46,116 nt of DNA from Gemmatimonadota bacterium (lineage in GTDB: Bacteria > Gemmatimonadota > Gemmatimonadetes > Longimicrobiales > Longimicrobiaceae): assembly GCA_007118565.1 (NCBI GenBank), contig SKRI01000192.1, positions 1-46,116 of the forward strand, in the 5' to 3' direction. Shown here one piece after another: positions 7,935 to 16,584 of this stretch; positions within the stretch are counted from its first letter, which is position 1, and the number at the start of each line of letters is the position of its first letter. A program made the position numbers and the translations under genes. The notes below the pieces were generated by a model. It searched no databases, was not told where the DNA came from, and saw only the letters and a list, made by a program, of their open reading frames with translations.

Positions 7935-7960
7935 CCCGGGCGCGCTCGCACGCGCCCGGG
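7935..7960 (+). terminator. GC hairpin after the 51-codon ORF
   Basis: A perfect 10-bp inverted repeat (CCCGGGCGCG, 6-nt loop CTCGCA, CGCGCCCGGG) lies directly after the small ORF. No U-run follows (CCTCAT), so it is either a weak terminator or a structural 3' end. It also separates the region from the ABC transporter promoter. Confidence 0.45.
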
Positions 7961-7994
7961 CCTCATAGCCGGATTGGGGGGTTGTCGGTCGGGA

Positions 7995-8000
7995 TATATT
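7995..8000 (+). promoter_or_regulatory. -10 element upstream of the ABC transporter
   Basis: TATATT lies about 40 bp before the ATG at 8039. A TTGGGG 15 bp upstream (7974-7979) is the only -35 candidate and is poorly spaced. Confidence 0.35.
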
Positions 8001-8038
8001 GTCCCTGACCGACCGAGCCCCGGATCCACCGCCCCCGC

Positions 8039-9877
8039 ATGCCGCGACCCGACGGCGAACGAACGCTGACGCTGGCGCCGCTCCGCAAGCTTTTCCCGCG
8101 CATCCGCCCGCACCGCGGGGCGCTCGCGCTGGCGGCGCTCTTCCTGGTGCTCAGCAGCGCCATCGGGCTCGTCTTCCCACTCGTGGTGGGCTACCTCCTG
8201 GACGCCGCCTTCGTGATGGAGGATCCGGGGCTGCTCGACACCATTGCCCTCGCGCTCCTCGGGCTCTTCGCGCTGCAAGCCCTCTTCAACTTCGCGCAGA
8301 CCTATCTGCTGAGCGCCACCGGGGAGCGGATCGTGGCTCGGCTGCGCACCGACCTCTTCGCGCACCTCGTCTCCCTCCCGGTCGCCTTCTTCGCGGACCG
8401 GCGTACCGGCGAGCTGACGAGCCGGCTGAGCGCGGACGTCACCCTGCTGCAGAACCTGGTGAGCCACCAGGTCTCGGAGTTCGCGCGGCAGGTGCTCTAC
8501 CTGTTCGGCGCCATCGTCCTCCTCACCATCACCCATGCCAGGCTCACCGCCACCACGCTGCTGGTGGTCCCGGTGGTGGTTTGGGCCGCCTTCTTCTTCG
8601 GCCGGCGGCTGCGGCGGGCGAGCACCACGGTGCAGGACCGGGTGGCAGACGCGACGGGGGTGGCCGAGCAGGTCTTCTCCCAGATCCGCACGGTGCAGGG
8701 CTTCGCCCAGGAGCCCGCCGAACGGAAACGGTACGGACGGCGGATCGATCAGGCGGTGGAAGCGGCTCTCGGCCGGGCGGTGACGCGCGGCATCTTCTTC
8801 GGCGCCATCACCTTCGCCGCCTTCGGCGCGGTGGTGATCGTCCTCTGGCAGGGCGGCCGGCTGGTGCTGGCGGGGGACCTGACGGCCGGCACCCTGGTGG
8901 CCTTCCTCCTCTACGCAGTCACGGTGGCCGCCGCGGTGGGGGCGCTCGCCTCGCTCTGGAGCAGCTACCAGGAGGCGACCGGCGCGGCGCAGCGCGTCTT
9001 CGAGATGATGGAGATCGAACCGGAGATTCGGGACCCGGGGTCGCCGCGGAGACTATCCCACCCGGTGCGCGGAGATGTCAGATTCGAGGGGGTGCGGTTC
9101 GACTACGGGGAGGCGAAGCCGGCCGACGGGGAACCGGGCGGAGCTGTGGACCCCACCTGGTCGCTCCGCGACATCGATCTCTCAGTCCAGCCGGGGGAGA
9201 CGGTGGCGCTGGTCGGCCCGTCGGGCGCGGGGAAGACGACCCTCGCCTCTCTGGTGCCCCGCTTCTGGGATCCGGTGGAGGGTCGGATCACCCTCGACGG
9301 GATCGACCTGCGGGCGCTGCCGCTCGCCGAGCTGCGCGATGCCATCGGCACCGTTCCCCAGGAGACGCCGCTCTTCGGGACGACCATCCGCGAGAACATC
9401 GCCTACGGCAGGCCGGACGCGTCCGAGGAGGAGATCGTGGCGGCGGCACGCGCGGCGCACGCCGAGGAGTTCGTGGACGCCCTTCCGGAGGGGTACGACA
9501 CGGTGGTCGGGGAGCGCGGCATCAAGCTCTCGGGGGGGCAGCGGCAGCGGATCGCCATTGCCCGGGCGCTCCTCAAGGATCCGGCGGTGCTGATCCTGGA
9601 CGAGGCCACCAGCAACCTCGACGCAGAGAGCGAGGCGCTGATCGAGGACGCCATGGAGCGCCTACTCGAGGGGCGGACCACGATCATCATCGCCCACCGC
9701 CTCTCCACCGTGCGCCGCGCCGATCGGCTGGTGGTCATGGACCACGGCCGGATCGTGGAGACGGGGTCGCACGCCGAGCTGATCGGCCGGGACGGCCTCT
9801 ACGCACGCCTGCACGCCCGCCAGTTCCGGGGGGACGACCTGCTGGAACTTTCGGCAGAGAGGAAGGATTGGGAATGA
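8039..9877 (+). CDS. ABC exporter, fused membrane and ATPase half-transporter (MsbA/LmrA-like)
   Basis: This 612-residue half-transporter is expected to act as a homodimer in the inner membrane, exporting lipids, peptides or drugs. The N-terminal type-1 exporter membrane domain (about 25-315) has six hydrophobic helices. The nucleotide-binding domain (about 345-600) carries Walker A GPSGAGKTT at 393-401, Q-loop Gln441, signature LSGGQ at 497-501, Walker B VLILDE at 517-522 and switch His553. All catalytic residues are present. An insertion rich in Pro/Gly/Asp (358-372) precedes Walker A. The substrate cannot be told from sequence. trxB follows 76 bp later with its own likely promoter. Confidence 0.92.
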   Translation: MPRPDGERTLTLAPLRKLFPRIRPHRGALALAALFLVLSSAIGLVFPLVVGYLLDAAFVMEDPGLLDTIALALLGLFALQALFNFAQTYLLSATGERIVARLRTDLFAHLVSLPVAFFADRRTGELTSRLSADVTLLQNLVSHQVSEFARQVLYLFGAIVLLTITHARLTATTLLVVPVVVWAAFFFGRRLRRASTTVQDRVADATGVAEQVFSQIRTVQGFAQEPAERKRYGRRIDQAVEAALGRAVTRGIFFGAITFAAFGAVVIVLWQGGRLVLAGDLTAGTLVAFLLYAVTVAAAVGALASLWSSYQEATGAAQRVFEMMEIEPEIRDPGSPRRLSHPVRGDVRFEGVRFDYGEAKPADGEPGGAVDPTWSLRDIDLSVQPGETVALVGPSGAGKTTLASLVPRFWDPVEGRITLDGIDLRALPLAELRDAIGTVPQETPLFGTTIRENIAYGRPDASEEEIVAAARAAHAEEFVDALPEGYDTVVGERGIKLSGGQRQRIAIARALLKDPAVLILDEATSNLDAESEALIEDAMERLLEGRTTIIIAHRLSTVRRADRLVVMDHGRIVETGSHAELIGRDGLYARLHARQFRGDDLLELSAERKDWE

Positions 9878-9953
9878 TCGGGCCGACCCTGGCAGCCCGG
9901 CTTCCGGCTCGATAGACTGAAAAAGGATTCCCGCTGACAATCGAACACGAAAT

Positions 9954-11012
9954 ATGACGCAGAAGAGCCCTGAACGCCTGGTCATCATCGGCTCCGGCCC
10001 GGCCGCCTGGACGGCCGCCATCTACGCCGCCCGTGCCGACCTGGATCCGCTCGTCTTCGAGGGGGAGCCCTCGCGCAACATGATCCCGGGCGGACAGCTC
10101 ATGTACACCACGGACGTGGAGAACTATCCGGGCTTCCCGGAGGGGATCATGGGCCCGGAGATGATGGAGCGCTTCCGCGACCAGGCCTGCCGCTTCGACA
10201 CGCGCATCGTGGGCGAGGACATCGCCTCCGTGGACTTCTCCCGGAAGCCGTTCCGGCTGAACCCGAGCTACGGCGCCGAGTTCGAGGCGCACGCGGTGGT
10301 GATCGCCACCGGGGCCCGCGCCAACTGGCTCGGCCTCCCGAACGAGGAGCGGCTGGCGCAGAGCGGCGGAGGGGTGAGCGCCTGCGCGGTCTGCGACGGG
10401 GCGCTCCCCATGTTCCGAAACGAAACGCTGGCCGTGGTCGGCGGGGGTGATTCGGCCATGGAGGAGGCCACCTACCTGACGAAGTTCGCCAGCGAGGTGA
10501 TCCTCATCCACCGCCGCGACGAGTTCCGCGCCTCCAAGATCATGGCCGACCGGGCGCTGGCCAACCCGAAGATCCGCGTCCTCTGGAACACCGAGGTCAC
10601 CGACGTCCTCGGCGACGATGCCGTGGTGGGGCTGGAGGTGAGGAACAACCAGACCGGGGAAACGAGCGAGGTCGCCTGCGGCGGCGTTTTCGTGGCGATC
10701 GGCCATACCCCGAACACCGCCTTCCTGGGAGATGAGGTCGAGCTGACCGAGAGCGGCTACATTCGCACTCCCACCCCCTGGCGGACGGTTACCACCGTTC
10801 CGGGCGTCTTCGCCGCGGGCGATGTGATGGACAGCTACTACCGGCAGGCGATCACCGCCGCGGGAACCGGTTGCATGGCCGCGCTCGAGGCGGAGCGCTG
10901 GCTAGCCGAGGAGGGGCTGAGCGAGGTGGCGGAGGTCCCGGTGGACGAGAAGGCCGAGGCCCCGACCGGAGCGGAGGAGGACGAGCCGGTGGAAGCCGCC
11001 GCCCGGGGATAG
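9954..11012 (+). CDS. trxB: Thioredoxin-disulfide reductase with acidic C-terminal tail
   Basis: This 352-residue FAD/NADPH enzyme reduces thioredoxin in the cytoplasm. The FAD-binding [10 protein letters not shown] is at 13-22, the redox-active CAVC (C144, C147) is in the expected place, the NADPH-binding GGGDSA lies at 163-168, and the second FAD motif [10 protein letters not shown] ends near 290. The catalytic core ends at about residue 323. The last 28 residues are an extra tail rich in Glu, Val and Ala, not part of the usual roughly 320-residue enzyme. A weak promoter (TAGACT -10) lies in the 76-bp upstream gap. It converges on the unknown gene at 11025 with 12 bp between stops. Confidence 0.94.
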   Translation: MTQKSPERLVIIGSGPAAWTAAIYAARADLDPLVFEGEPSRNMIPGGQLMYTTDVENYPGFPEGIMGPEMMERFRDQACRFDTRIVGEDIASVDFSRKPFRLNPSYGAEFEAHAVVIATGARANWLGLPNEERLAQSGGGVSACAVCDGALPMFRNETLAVVGGGDSAMEEATYLTKFASEVILIHRRDEFRASKIMADRALANPKIRVLWNTEVTDVLGDDAVVGLEVRNNQTGETSEVACGGVFVAIGHTPNTAFLGDEVELTESGYIRTPTPWRTVTTVPGVFAAGDVMDSYYRQAITAAGTGCMAALEAERWLAEEGLSEVAEVPVDEKAEAPTGAEEDEPVEAAARG

Positions 11013-11024
11013 TCGCGGGTCGCG

Positions 11025-11819
11025 CTACTCCAGGAAGCCGAAGAGCTTCCGCGCGGGAGGCGGGAGGAGGGGCTCGTTGTGCTCGACCCGGTCGAGGAGC
11101 CCCTCCAGCTTCTCGCGCGCCCGACGCACCGTCTCCCGGTAGCCGCGGCGCACTCCCCAGGCGCCGAGGGCGGCCACCGGCACCGCCACCAGCACGATCG
11201 GGCCTCCGACGGCGACCCCCGTCGCCAGCGCCACCGCACCGCCACCACCCGCACCCGCCGCCGCGGCTCCGGTGGCGTGGCCGGTGCGGGTGGGACCCAG
11301 ATCCGCGATCATGGAAACAAAACACCGATCATCCCCGTGGGGGCGCACCGCCACCTCCACGGTGCGCGCTCCCGCCAGCGGGAAGCGCCCCACCCCGCGC
11401 TTCATCATGCGCGCCATATCGGCAAACACTCCGGGCGCCGGCTCGTAGACGGTCCGATCCGGGAACCTGCGCTGCACCGAGAGCGTCTCCCGGTCGAGGA
11501 GGTACCTCTCCAGCTCCGCTCTCACCTCCGATGCCGGCCGGGGCACCGAGCGCGCCGCGCGGATGCGCGCCGGGCCGAGCAGCCGGGAAAGGGCGCCGCG
11601 CTCCTCCGGCGACGCGCCGGTCTCGGCCAGGGCGCGCTCCAGGTGCGCCGGAGGGATGCCCAGCTCCTGGCCGATGCGGAGCACGTCCTCGTCGGTGAGG
11701 CCCGCCTCCCCGCCAACACCCTCGGCGGCCTGCAGCTCGACGGCGCGGCGGATGACCGCCTCCAGCTCCCGGGTGGTGAGGCGGCGCGCCGGGAGCCCGG
11801 AGCCCCCCTCCCCGGTCAC
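11025..11819 (-). CDS. Uncharacterised protein with two C-terminal membrane segments
   Basis: The GTG at 11819 overlaps the TGA of the upstream lipoprotein gene (GTGA), which fixes the start and implies translational coupling. The product is 264 residues. Residues 14-60 are a helical, regulator-like segment (LTTRELEAVIRRAVELQ, then LTDEDVLRIGQELGI and HLERAL). The middle is beta-rich, and residues about 185-225 contain two Gly/Ala/Val-rich membrane segments followed by a basic helix. I do not recognise an assigned function. A longer reading of the same frame would run through the lipoprotein gene in another frame and is not credible. Confidence 0.7.
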   Translation of the reverse strand: MTGEGGSGLPARRLTTRELEAVIRRAVELQAAEGVGGEAGLTDEDVLRIGQELGIPPAHLERALAETGASPEERGALSRLLGPARIRAARSVPRPASEVRAELERYLLDRETLSVQRRFPDRTVYEPAPGVFADMARMMKRGVGRFPLAGARTVEVAVRPHGDDRCFVSMIADLGPTRTGHATGAAAAGAGGGGAVALATGVAVGGPIVLVAVPVAALGAWGVRRGYRETVRRAREKLEGLLDRVEHNEPLLPPPARKLFGFLE

Positions 11820-12397
11820 CGCCCGGCCATCTCCCGACGCTGCCGGTCCTGGCGGATCGCGGCCAGGATCTCCACGTCGTTCGCCCGATCCCCGGCGTTG
11901 CGACCGATGTGACGGTAGCGGATGACCCCGTCCCGATCCACGACGTATGAGGCCGGGTTCACCGGCTGGTCGGGCTCCTGGATCACATCCAGGCGGACCA
12001 GCGCCTCGCGGTCGACGCTCACCGCCGGCCCTCCGCTCCCGACCGCCTCCATCGTCGCGGAAAGCCGCTCCGGCGGCTCCGGGGAAAGGGCGAAGATCCC
12101 CGCGCTCGCCTGCTCGTAGGCGTTGCGGTACTCCTCCAGCTCCTGCAGCCGAAGGCGGCAGAGCCCGCAATCTCCCGAGCGGTAGAACTCCAGGAGGGTA
12201 TACTCGGACCGCGCCGGGTCGAAGTCCCACGGGCTGCCGTCCGGCTCCGTCCCCTGGAGCGAAGGCATGCGCTCTCCCACCCCGGTCCCCTCCGGCGCGG
12301 GCGGCGCTTCCGGAGCGGCGGCTTCCGGCTCGCACCCGGTGAGGAGGAGACCGATCACCAGGAGGACGACCGCTGAGACATGTGAAATTGCTGGCAA
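11816..12397 (-). CDS. Thioredoxin-fold (AhpC/TSA-like) lipoprotein
   Basis: This 193-residue envelope protein starts at TTG 12397, chosen because an AGGGAAG ribosome-binding site sits 6 nt upstream and because it gives a clean lipoprotein signal ending LLLTGC (Cys about 22). Longer readings overlap the thiolase. The mature domain has a redoxin pattern: GERMPSLQGTEPDG, then a strand and a CGLC active site in YRSGDCGLCRLRLQEL, then GIFALSPEPPE. A CxxC with a peroxiredoxin-like frame suggests disulfide exchange or peroxide reduction outside the cytoplasm. It overlaps the next gene by four bases and follows a hairpin after the thiolase. Confidence 0.75.
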   Translation of the reverse strand: MPAISHVSAVVLLVIGLLLTGCEPEAAAPEAPPAPEGTGVGERMPSLQGTEPDGSPWDFDPARSEYTLLEFYRSGDCGLCRLRLQELEEYRNAYEQASAGIFALSPEPPERLSATMEAVGSGGPAVSVDREALVRLDVIQEPDQPVNPASYVVDRDGVIRYRHIGRNAGDRANDVEILAAIRQDRQRREMAGR

Positions 12398-12423
12398 CGT
12401 GCTCTTCCCTGTATTCCGAATGC

Positions 12424-12464
12424 GCGTGTCCCCCGGCCGGCGAGCGCCGCGCCGGGGGACACGC
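12424..12464 (-). terminator. Strong hairpin between thiolase and lipoprotein genes
   Basis: A perfect 14-bp inverted repeat (12424-12437 with 12451-12464) has a 13-nt spacer that itself can form a 5-bp stem. It lies about 60 bp after the thiolase stop. There is no U-run, so termination is uncertain; it may reduce read-through into the lipoprotein gene. Confidence 0.5.
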
Positions 12465-12527
12465 CGGGCTGCATCAATCGAACCTACGGACGCCGCTTCC
12501 GCCCGTCCGGGCGCGGGGCGCCGCCCC

Positions 12528-13739
12528 TCAGCTCTCGTACGCCTCCACGACCACCGCGATCCCCTGGCCGCCCCCGATGCAGGCGGTCCCGAGACCGAAG
12601 CGCTTGCCGCGACGCCGCAGCTCGTGCAGGAGGTGGACGGTGAGGCGGGCGCCGGAAGCGCCGAGCGGGTGGGAAATCGCGATGGCGCCACCCGAGACAT
12701 TCGTGCGCTCCCGGTCGAGCCCGAGTTCCTTCTCCACCGCGCAGTACTGCGAGGAGAAAGCCTCGTTGACCTCCACCAGATCCATCTCCTCCAGCTCCAT
12801 TCCCGCCCGCTTCAGGGCGCCACGGGAGGCAGGCACCGGACCGATCCCCATGTGCTTCGGCTCCACCCCCGCCACCGACCAGGAGACCAGCCGTCCGAGC
12901 GGCTCCTTCCCGTTCCTCTCCGCCCATTCGGCCGAGGAGATCACCAGCGCCGCGGCTCCGTCGCCGATTCCGGAGGCGTTGCCGGCAGTGACCGTACCGC
13001 CCTCCTTGAAGTACGGCCGGAGCTTGGCGAGCCCCTCCGGCGTGGCATCCGGCCGCATGTGCTCGTCACTCGCGAACTCGACCTCTCCCTTGCGGGTCTT
13101 GATCTTCACCGGGACCATCTCGGTCTCGAACCGCCCGGCATCCCACGCCTCCTTGGCAAGCCGCTGCGAGCGGAGCGCGTACTCGTCCACCTCCTCGCGG
13201 GTGATGCCGAACTTGTCGGCCAGGTTCTCCGCCGTCACCGCCATGGAGCAGCCGGTGAAGGTATCCGTGAGCGCCTCCCAGAGCAGGTCCTCGTAGAACT
13301 TCCCGGACGGTCCGAGCCGCTGGGACCCCCAGCGCGCCCCCCGAACCACGTGCGGAGCCTGGCTCATCGACTCGGTGCCCCCGCAGAGCGCCACCTCGGC
13401 GTCTCCGAGGAGGATCTCCTGCGCGCCCGTGGCGATGGCCTGGAATCCGGAGCCACAGAGCCGGTTGAGGGTGATGGCCGGGACCGGGATCGGCACGCCG
13501 GCGCGAAGACCCACGTGACGCGCCAGATAGATGGCGTCCGCCGAGGTCTGCAGCGCATTGCCGAAGATCACATGGTCGACATCGTCCGGGGAGATGCCGC
13601 CCCGCTCGAGCGCTCCCTCCGCGGCGGTCACTCCCAGGTCGGTGGCGGAAAGGTCCTTGAGGGCGCCGCCGAATGCGCCGAAGCCGGTCCGGACGGCGGA
13701 GAGGAAGACGATGTCGCGGTCGGTACCCTGCGTTCCCAT
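12528..13739 (-). CDS. Acetyl-CoA acetyltransferase (thiolase)
   Basis: This 403-residue thiolase catalyses Claisen condensation or thiolysis of (3-oxo)acyl-CoA. The nucleophile C95 is in LNRLCGSGFQA. H357 is in SHPLGASGARL, and the second cysteine C387 is in TACIGGGQG, so the catalytic set is complete. The start at ATG 13739 matches the family N-terminus (DIVFLSAVRTGFG); the frame stays open upstream but that part is not thiolase-like. Length is typical (about 390-400). No other beta-oxidation or PHB genes adjoin it, so biosynthetic versus degradative use is open. Confidence 0.93.
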   Translation of the reverse strand: MGTQGTDRDIVFLSAVRTGFGAFGGALKDLSATDLGVTAAEGALERGGISPDDVDHVIFGNALQTSADAIYLARHVGLRAGVPIPVPAITLNRLCGSGFQAIATGAQEILLGDAEVALCGGTESMSQAPHVVRGARWGSQRLGPSGKFYEDLLWEALTDTFTGCSMAVTAENLADKFGITREEVDEYALRSQRLAKEAWDAGRFETEMVPVKIKTRKGEVEFASDEHMRPDATPEGLAKLRPYFKEGGTVTAGNASGIGDGAAALVISSAEWAERNGKEPLGRLVSWSVAGVEPKHMGIGPVPASRGALKRAGMELEEMDLVEVNEAFSSQYCAVEKELGLDRERTNVSGGAIAISHPLGASGARLTVHLLHELRRRGKRFGLGTACIGGGQGIAVVVEAYES

Positions 13740-13919
13740 GAGCGTTGTATTCCGGGAGATGGAGTCGGTGCGATGACCGGACCGCCCTCGCGACGTCCGC
13801 GGGCCGAATCCGGTCCGGTAATATGCCGGCCCGGCGTTTCCAGCGTCAAGCGAGCGAGCCACCCGCCCCGCTTGCCCCGCGCGCTCCGTCCCCGCACTAT
13901 GCGCCGGCCCTCACGACCC

Positions 13920-15038
13920 ATGCGCATGATCTATCGAGCCCTCCGCCCCCTCCTCTTCCGCCTCCCCGCCGAACGCGCACACCGGGCCGGCACCGCCGTC
14001 CTCGATGCCATGCTCGCCCTGCCGGCGGCGCGGCGGCGCCTCCGGTCGACTACCCTGCCGGAGGATCCGGCGCTCGCGGTCGAGCGGTGGGGCATCCGCT
14101 TCCCTGGGCCCGTCTGCCTCGCCGCGGGATTCGACAAGGCGGGCACCTCCATCAACGCCCTCGGCGCGCTGGGATTCGCCGCGGTCGAGATCGGTACGGT
14201 CACGGCGCACCCCCAGCCCGGAAACCCGCGCCCGCGGCTCTTCCGTCTCCCCGCGGACCGAGCCCTCGTGAACCGTATGGGGTTCAACAATCCCGGAGCG
14301 GACGCCGTCGCGGAGCGCCTGATGCGGATCCGCGTCGAGCCGCTCCTCGGCATCAACCTGGGGAAGAGCAAGGTGACGCCGCTCGAAGAGGCCACCGACG
14401 ACTACCTCGCCAGCCTGGAGAGGCTCGCACCGCTCGCCGATTACCTGGTGGTGAACGTGAGCTCGCCCAACACGCCCGGGCTGCGGACGCTCCAGGATCC
14501 GGCTCCGCTCCGCGCGCTGACCGAGGCGGTGGTCGCCCGGAACCGCGAGTTGGTCGAAGACCGCAAATCAGCCCCACCGCCCGTCCTCCTCAAGATAGCC
14601 CCAGATCTGGCCGATGCGGACATCGACACCGTCGCCGAGCTGGCCGGAGCCGCCGGCATCGCCGGGATCATCGCCACGAACACCTCCATCTCCCGAAGCG
14701 GGCTCCGGACCGGACCGGAAAGGCTGGAGGAGATCGGCGCGGGCGGTTTGAGCGGCGCGCCCCTCCTCGAGCGGGCGGTGGAGGTGGTCGCGCGGGTTCG
14801 CGCACGAACGGAGGGGCGTCTCCCCGTCATCGGCGCCGGCGGCATCTTCGAGGCGGGCGATGCATGGCGGCACCTGGCTGCCGGAGCCAGCCTGGTCCAG
14901 CTCTACACCGGCTTCGTCTACGGCGGCCCCGGCACCCCCCGCCGCATCCACCGCGGTCTACGCGAGCGGCTCGACGCGGCCGGGCTGGGATCGATCGAGG
15001 AGCTGATCGGCAGCGGGCTTCGCGATCCGGTCGCCTGA
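13920..15038 (+). CDS. pyrD: Dihydroorotate dehydrogenase (quinone), class 2
   Basis: This 372-residue FMN enzyme oxidises dihydroorotate to orotate in pyrimidine synthesis, passing electrons to quinone at the inner membrane. The N-terminal amphipathic helices (IYRALRPLLFRLPAERAHR) mark class 2. FMN and substrate motifs include LAAGFDKAG at 68, PQPGNPRPR at 99, NRMGFNN at 118 and NVSSPNTPGLR at 179-189, with catalytic Ser182. GAGGIFEAGDAW and QLYTGF follow near the C-terminus. ATGs at 13899 and 13926 are alternative starts; none has a clear ribosome-binding site. The stop overlaps the next start (TGATG). Confidence 0.95.
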   Translation: MRMIYRALRPLLFRLPAERAHRAGTAVLDAMLALPAARRRLRSTTLPEDPALAVERWGIRFPGPVCLAAGFDKAGTSINALGALGFAAVEIGTVTAHPQPGNPRPRLFRLPADRALVNRMGFNNPGADAVAERLMRIRVEPLLGINLGKSKVTPLEEATDDYLASLERLAPLADYLVVNVSSPNTPGLRTLQDPAPLRALTEAVVARNRELVEDRKSAPPPVLLKIAPDLADADIDTVAELAGAAGIAGIIATNTSISRSGLRTGPERLEEIGAGGLSGAPLLERAVEVVARVRARTEGRLPVIGAGGIFEAGDAWRHLAAGASLVQLYTGFVYGGPGTPRRIHRGLRERLDAAGLGSIEELIGSGLRDPVA

Positions 15039-16126
15039 TGCTTCGCGCCGCGCAGTTCCTCCACCGCTACCTCCGGCCGCGCTCCGACAACGTCGGCGCC
15101 GAGGTCCTGCTAGAGACTGAGAACGGGGAGAGGCGAGCCACCTGCTACGCTCCCCCCGGAAGGGGCAGGCATCCCGGCTGGATCGTGCTGCACGGCATCA
15201 CCACCGCCGGCCGGCATCACCCCTCGCTCGTCCGCTTTGCGCGCGCGGCTGCGGCCGCGGGTCGGGTGGTCCTCGTCCCGGAGGTGCCGAGCTGGCGGGC
15301 GCTGGAGATCGATGTGGAAGCCGCGCGCGTCGCGATCGAGGCCGGGGCTCGCCACCTCTCTGGGCGGCCGGAGGTGGAGGGGGGACGGATCGGGGTGGTG
15401 GGGTTCTCCTTCGGCGCCACGCACGCTCTCATCGCCGCCGCGGATCCGACGCTCCGGGCGCGGATTGGCGGAGTGATCGGGTTCGGCGGGTACGCCGACC
15501 TGCGCAGCGCCTTCCGCTTCGGCCTCTCCGGCCGACACCGATGGCGTGGCCGAGAGCATCGGCTGCGCCCGGATCCGTACGGGATCTGGATCGTGACCGC
15601 GAACTACCTGCCGCATGCGCGGGGATACGAGGGGCTGACCGGCGTGGCGCGCGCCGCCGGGGAAATGGCGCGGGAGGCGGGCCGGAGGATGACCTACGCG
15701 GGCGGTGCCGAGTACGATCCGCTCAAGGTCGAGCTGGCCCGGCAGCTCACCGCGGAGGAGCGGGAGGTGTGGAGATCGATCGCCCCGCTCGCTTCCGAGC
15801 CGCTGCCGGCGCCGGAGGAGACGCTGCCGCTGGCAGACGCGCTCGCCGAGGCGGCGCTCACGGTTCAGCCGGAGCTGGATCCGGCCTCGCGAGTGGGGAA
15901 GGTCCGCGCCCGTGTCGTCCTGGGACACGGCTTCTCCGACCGCCTCATCCCCTTCTCCGAGTCGCACCGCCTCGCAGCGCTCCTCCCGGCCAGCCGGACC
16001 GCGGAGCCCACCATCACCCGCTACCTGGCACACTCGGGAGAGGACGAGTCGCTCTCCGGTCCCCGCCGGGCGGTGGAGGCCGTCCGCTTCGTCCGTCTGG
16101 TGGACCGGGCGCTCACCGTCGTCTGA
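15038..16126 (+). CDS. Alpha/beta hydrolase
   Basis: This 362-residue protein has an alpha/beta-hydrolase fold. The oxyanion-side HGIT is at 52, and the nucleophile elbow GFSFGA gives Ser124. A likely acid Asp follows in GHGFSDRLIPF, with His in YLAHSGED near the C-terminus, so the triad appears complete. A helical lid-like insertion lies between about 165 and 285. No signal peptide is present, so it is cytoplasmic. It is translationally coupled to pyrD (TGATG) but shows no link to pyrimidine chemistry. The substrate is unknown; esterase or dienelactone-hydrolase-like activity is possible. Confidence 0.85.
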   Translation: MLRAAQFLHRYLRPRSDNVGAEVLLETENGERRATCYAPPGRGRHPGWIVLHGITTAGRHHPSLVRFARAAAAAGRVVLVPEVPSWRALEIDVEAARVAIEAGARHLSGRPEVEGGRIGVVGFSFGATHALIAAADPTLRARIGGVIGFGGYADLRSAFRFGLSGRHRWRGREHRLRPDPYGIWIVTANYLPHARGYEGLTGVARAAGEMAREAGRRMTYAGGAEYDPLKVELARQLTAEEREVWRSIAPLASEPLPAPEETLPLADALAEAALTVQPELDPASRVGKVRARVVLGHGFSDRLIPFSESHRLAALLPASRTAEPTITRYLAHSGEDESLSGPRRAVEAVRFVRLVDRALTVV

Positions 16127-16129
16127 GGC

Positions 16130-16534
16130 TCAGCCCGCCTGCGGGTCCTCGATCAGGTAGAGCCGGGTGAGCGGCCAGCTCTCCTCGCCGCGGTGCAGGA
16201 CGAACTCGTAGCGCCCCGCCCGCGGAAAGACGACCCGCTCGAGTGGCATCAACAGCCGCGTCTGGGGAGGCACGCCGGTCTCGTCGGGCACCGAGACGTC
16301 GGTGTGTCCGCTGATGGTGAGCGCCGGGCTGCCAGTCGGGTCCACCATGTCGATGCGGAACTCCTGCTTCCCCTCCTCGCCTTCCTCCCAGTCGACCGCC
16401 GTGACGAGGGTGAGCGCCTCCTGGCGCGCGGGGAAGCCGGGGGCGTAGAGCTGCTGGAAGACGCCGTGGATGTCCATGCGGCCGTCCTCGCGGGAGTGCG
16501 CGTGGTCGCAGAGCAGGGCAAAGAGGATCTTCAT
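16130..16534 (-). CDS. Small conserved protein resembling the DUF6941 family
   Basis: This 134-residue protein starts with ATG at 16534, giving MKILFALLCDHAHSREDGRMDIHGVFQQL. That opening, with a strand, a DxA..R..GK/RM.I.G.F..L pattern and a beta-sandwich-like remainder, resembles small DUF6941-type proteins of unknown function. There is no signal peptide. It lies 50 bp after hisD on the same strand and may be co-transcribed with the his genes. Its 3' end is only 3 bp from the end of the convergent hydrolase gene. Family assignment is by eye. Confidence 0.65.
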   Translation of the reverse strand: MKILFALLCDHAHSREDGRMDIHGVFQQLYAPGFPARQEALTLVTAVDWEEGEEGKQEFRIDMVDPTGSPALTISGHTDVSVPDETGVPPQTRLLMPLERVVFPRAGRYEFVLHRGEESWPLTRLYLIEDPQAG

Positions 16535-16584
16535 TTTCTCGTCGTTCGTCGTAGCAGGAGTGCCGTCGGTGGGCGGTGCGCCCC

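Noticed and set aside
9886-9920. Sigma-54 promoter before trxB (TGGCAG...)
   Set aside because: The GC element at the -12 position is missing; a weak sigma-70-like TAGACT -10 is as far as the evidence goes.
11820-12335. N-terminal extension of the 11025 gene through the lipoprotein gene
   Set aside because: The extension is Gly/Arg/Ala-rich and overlaps the lipoprotein in another frame; the GTGA overlap gives a much better start at 11819.
12398-12700. Longer N-terminus for the thioredoxin-fold lipoprotein
   Set aside because: It would overlap the thiolase end and hide the signal peptide. The TTG at 12397 has a ribosome-binding site and puts the lipobox at the usual place.
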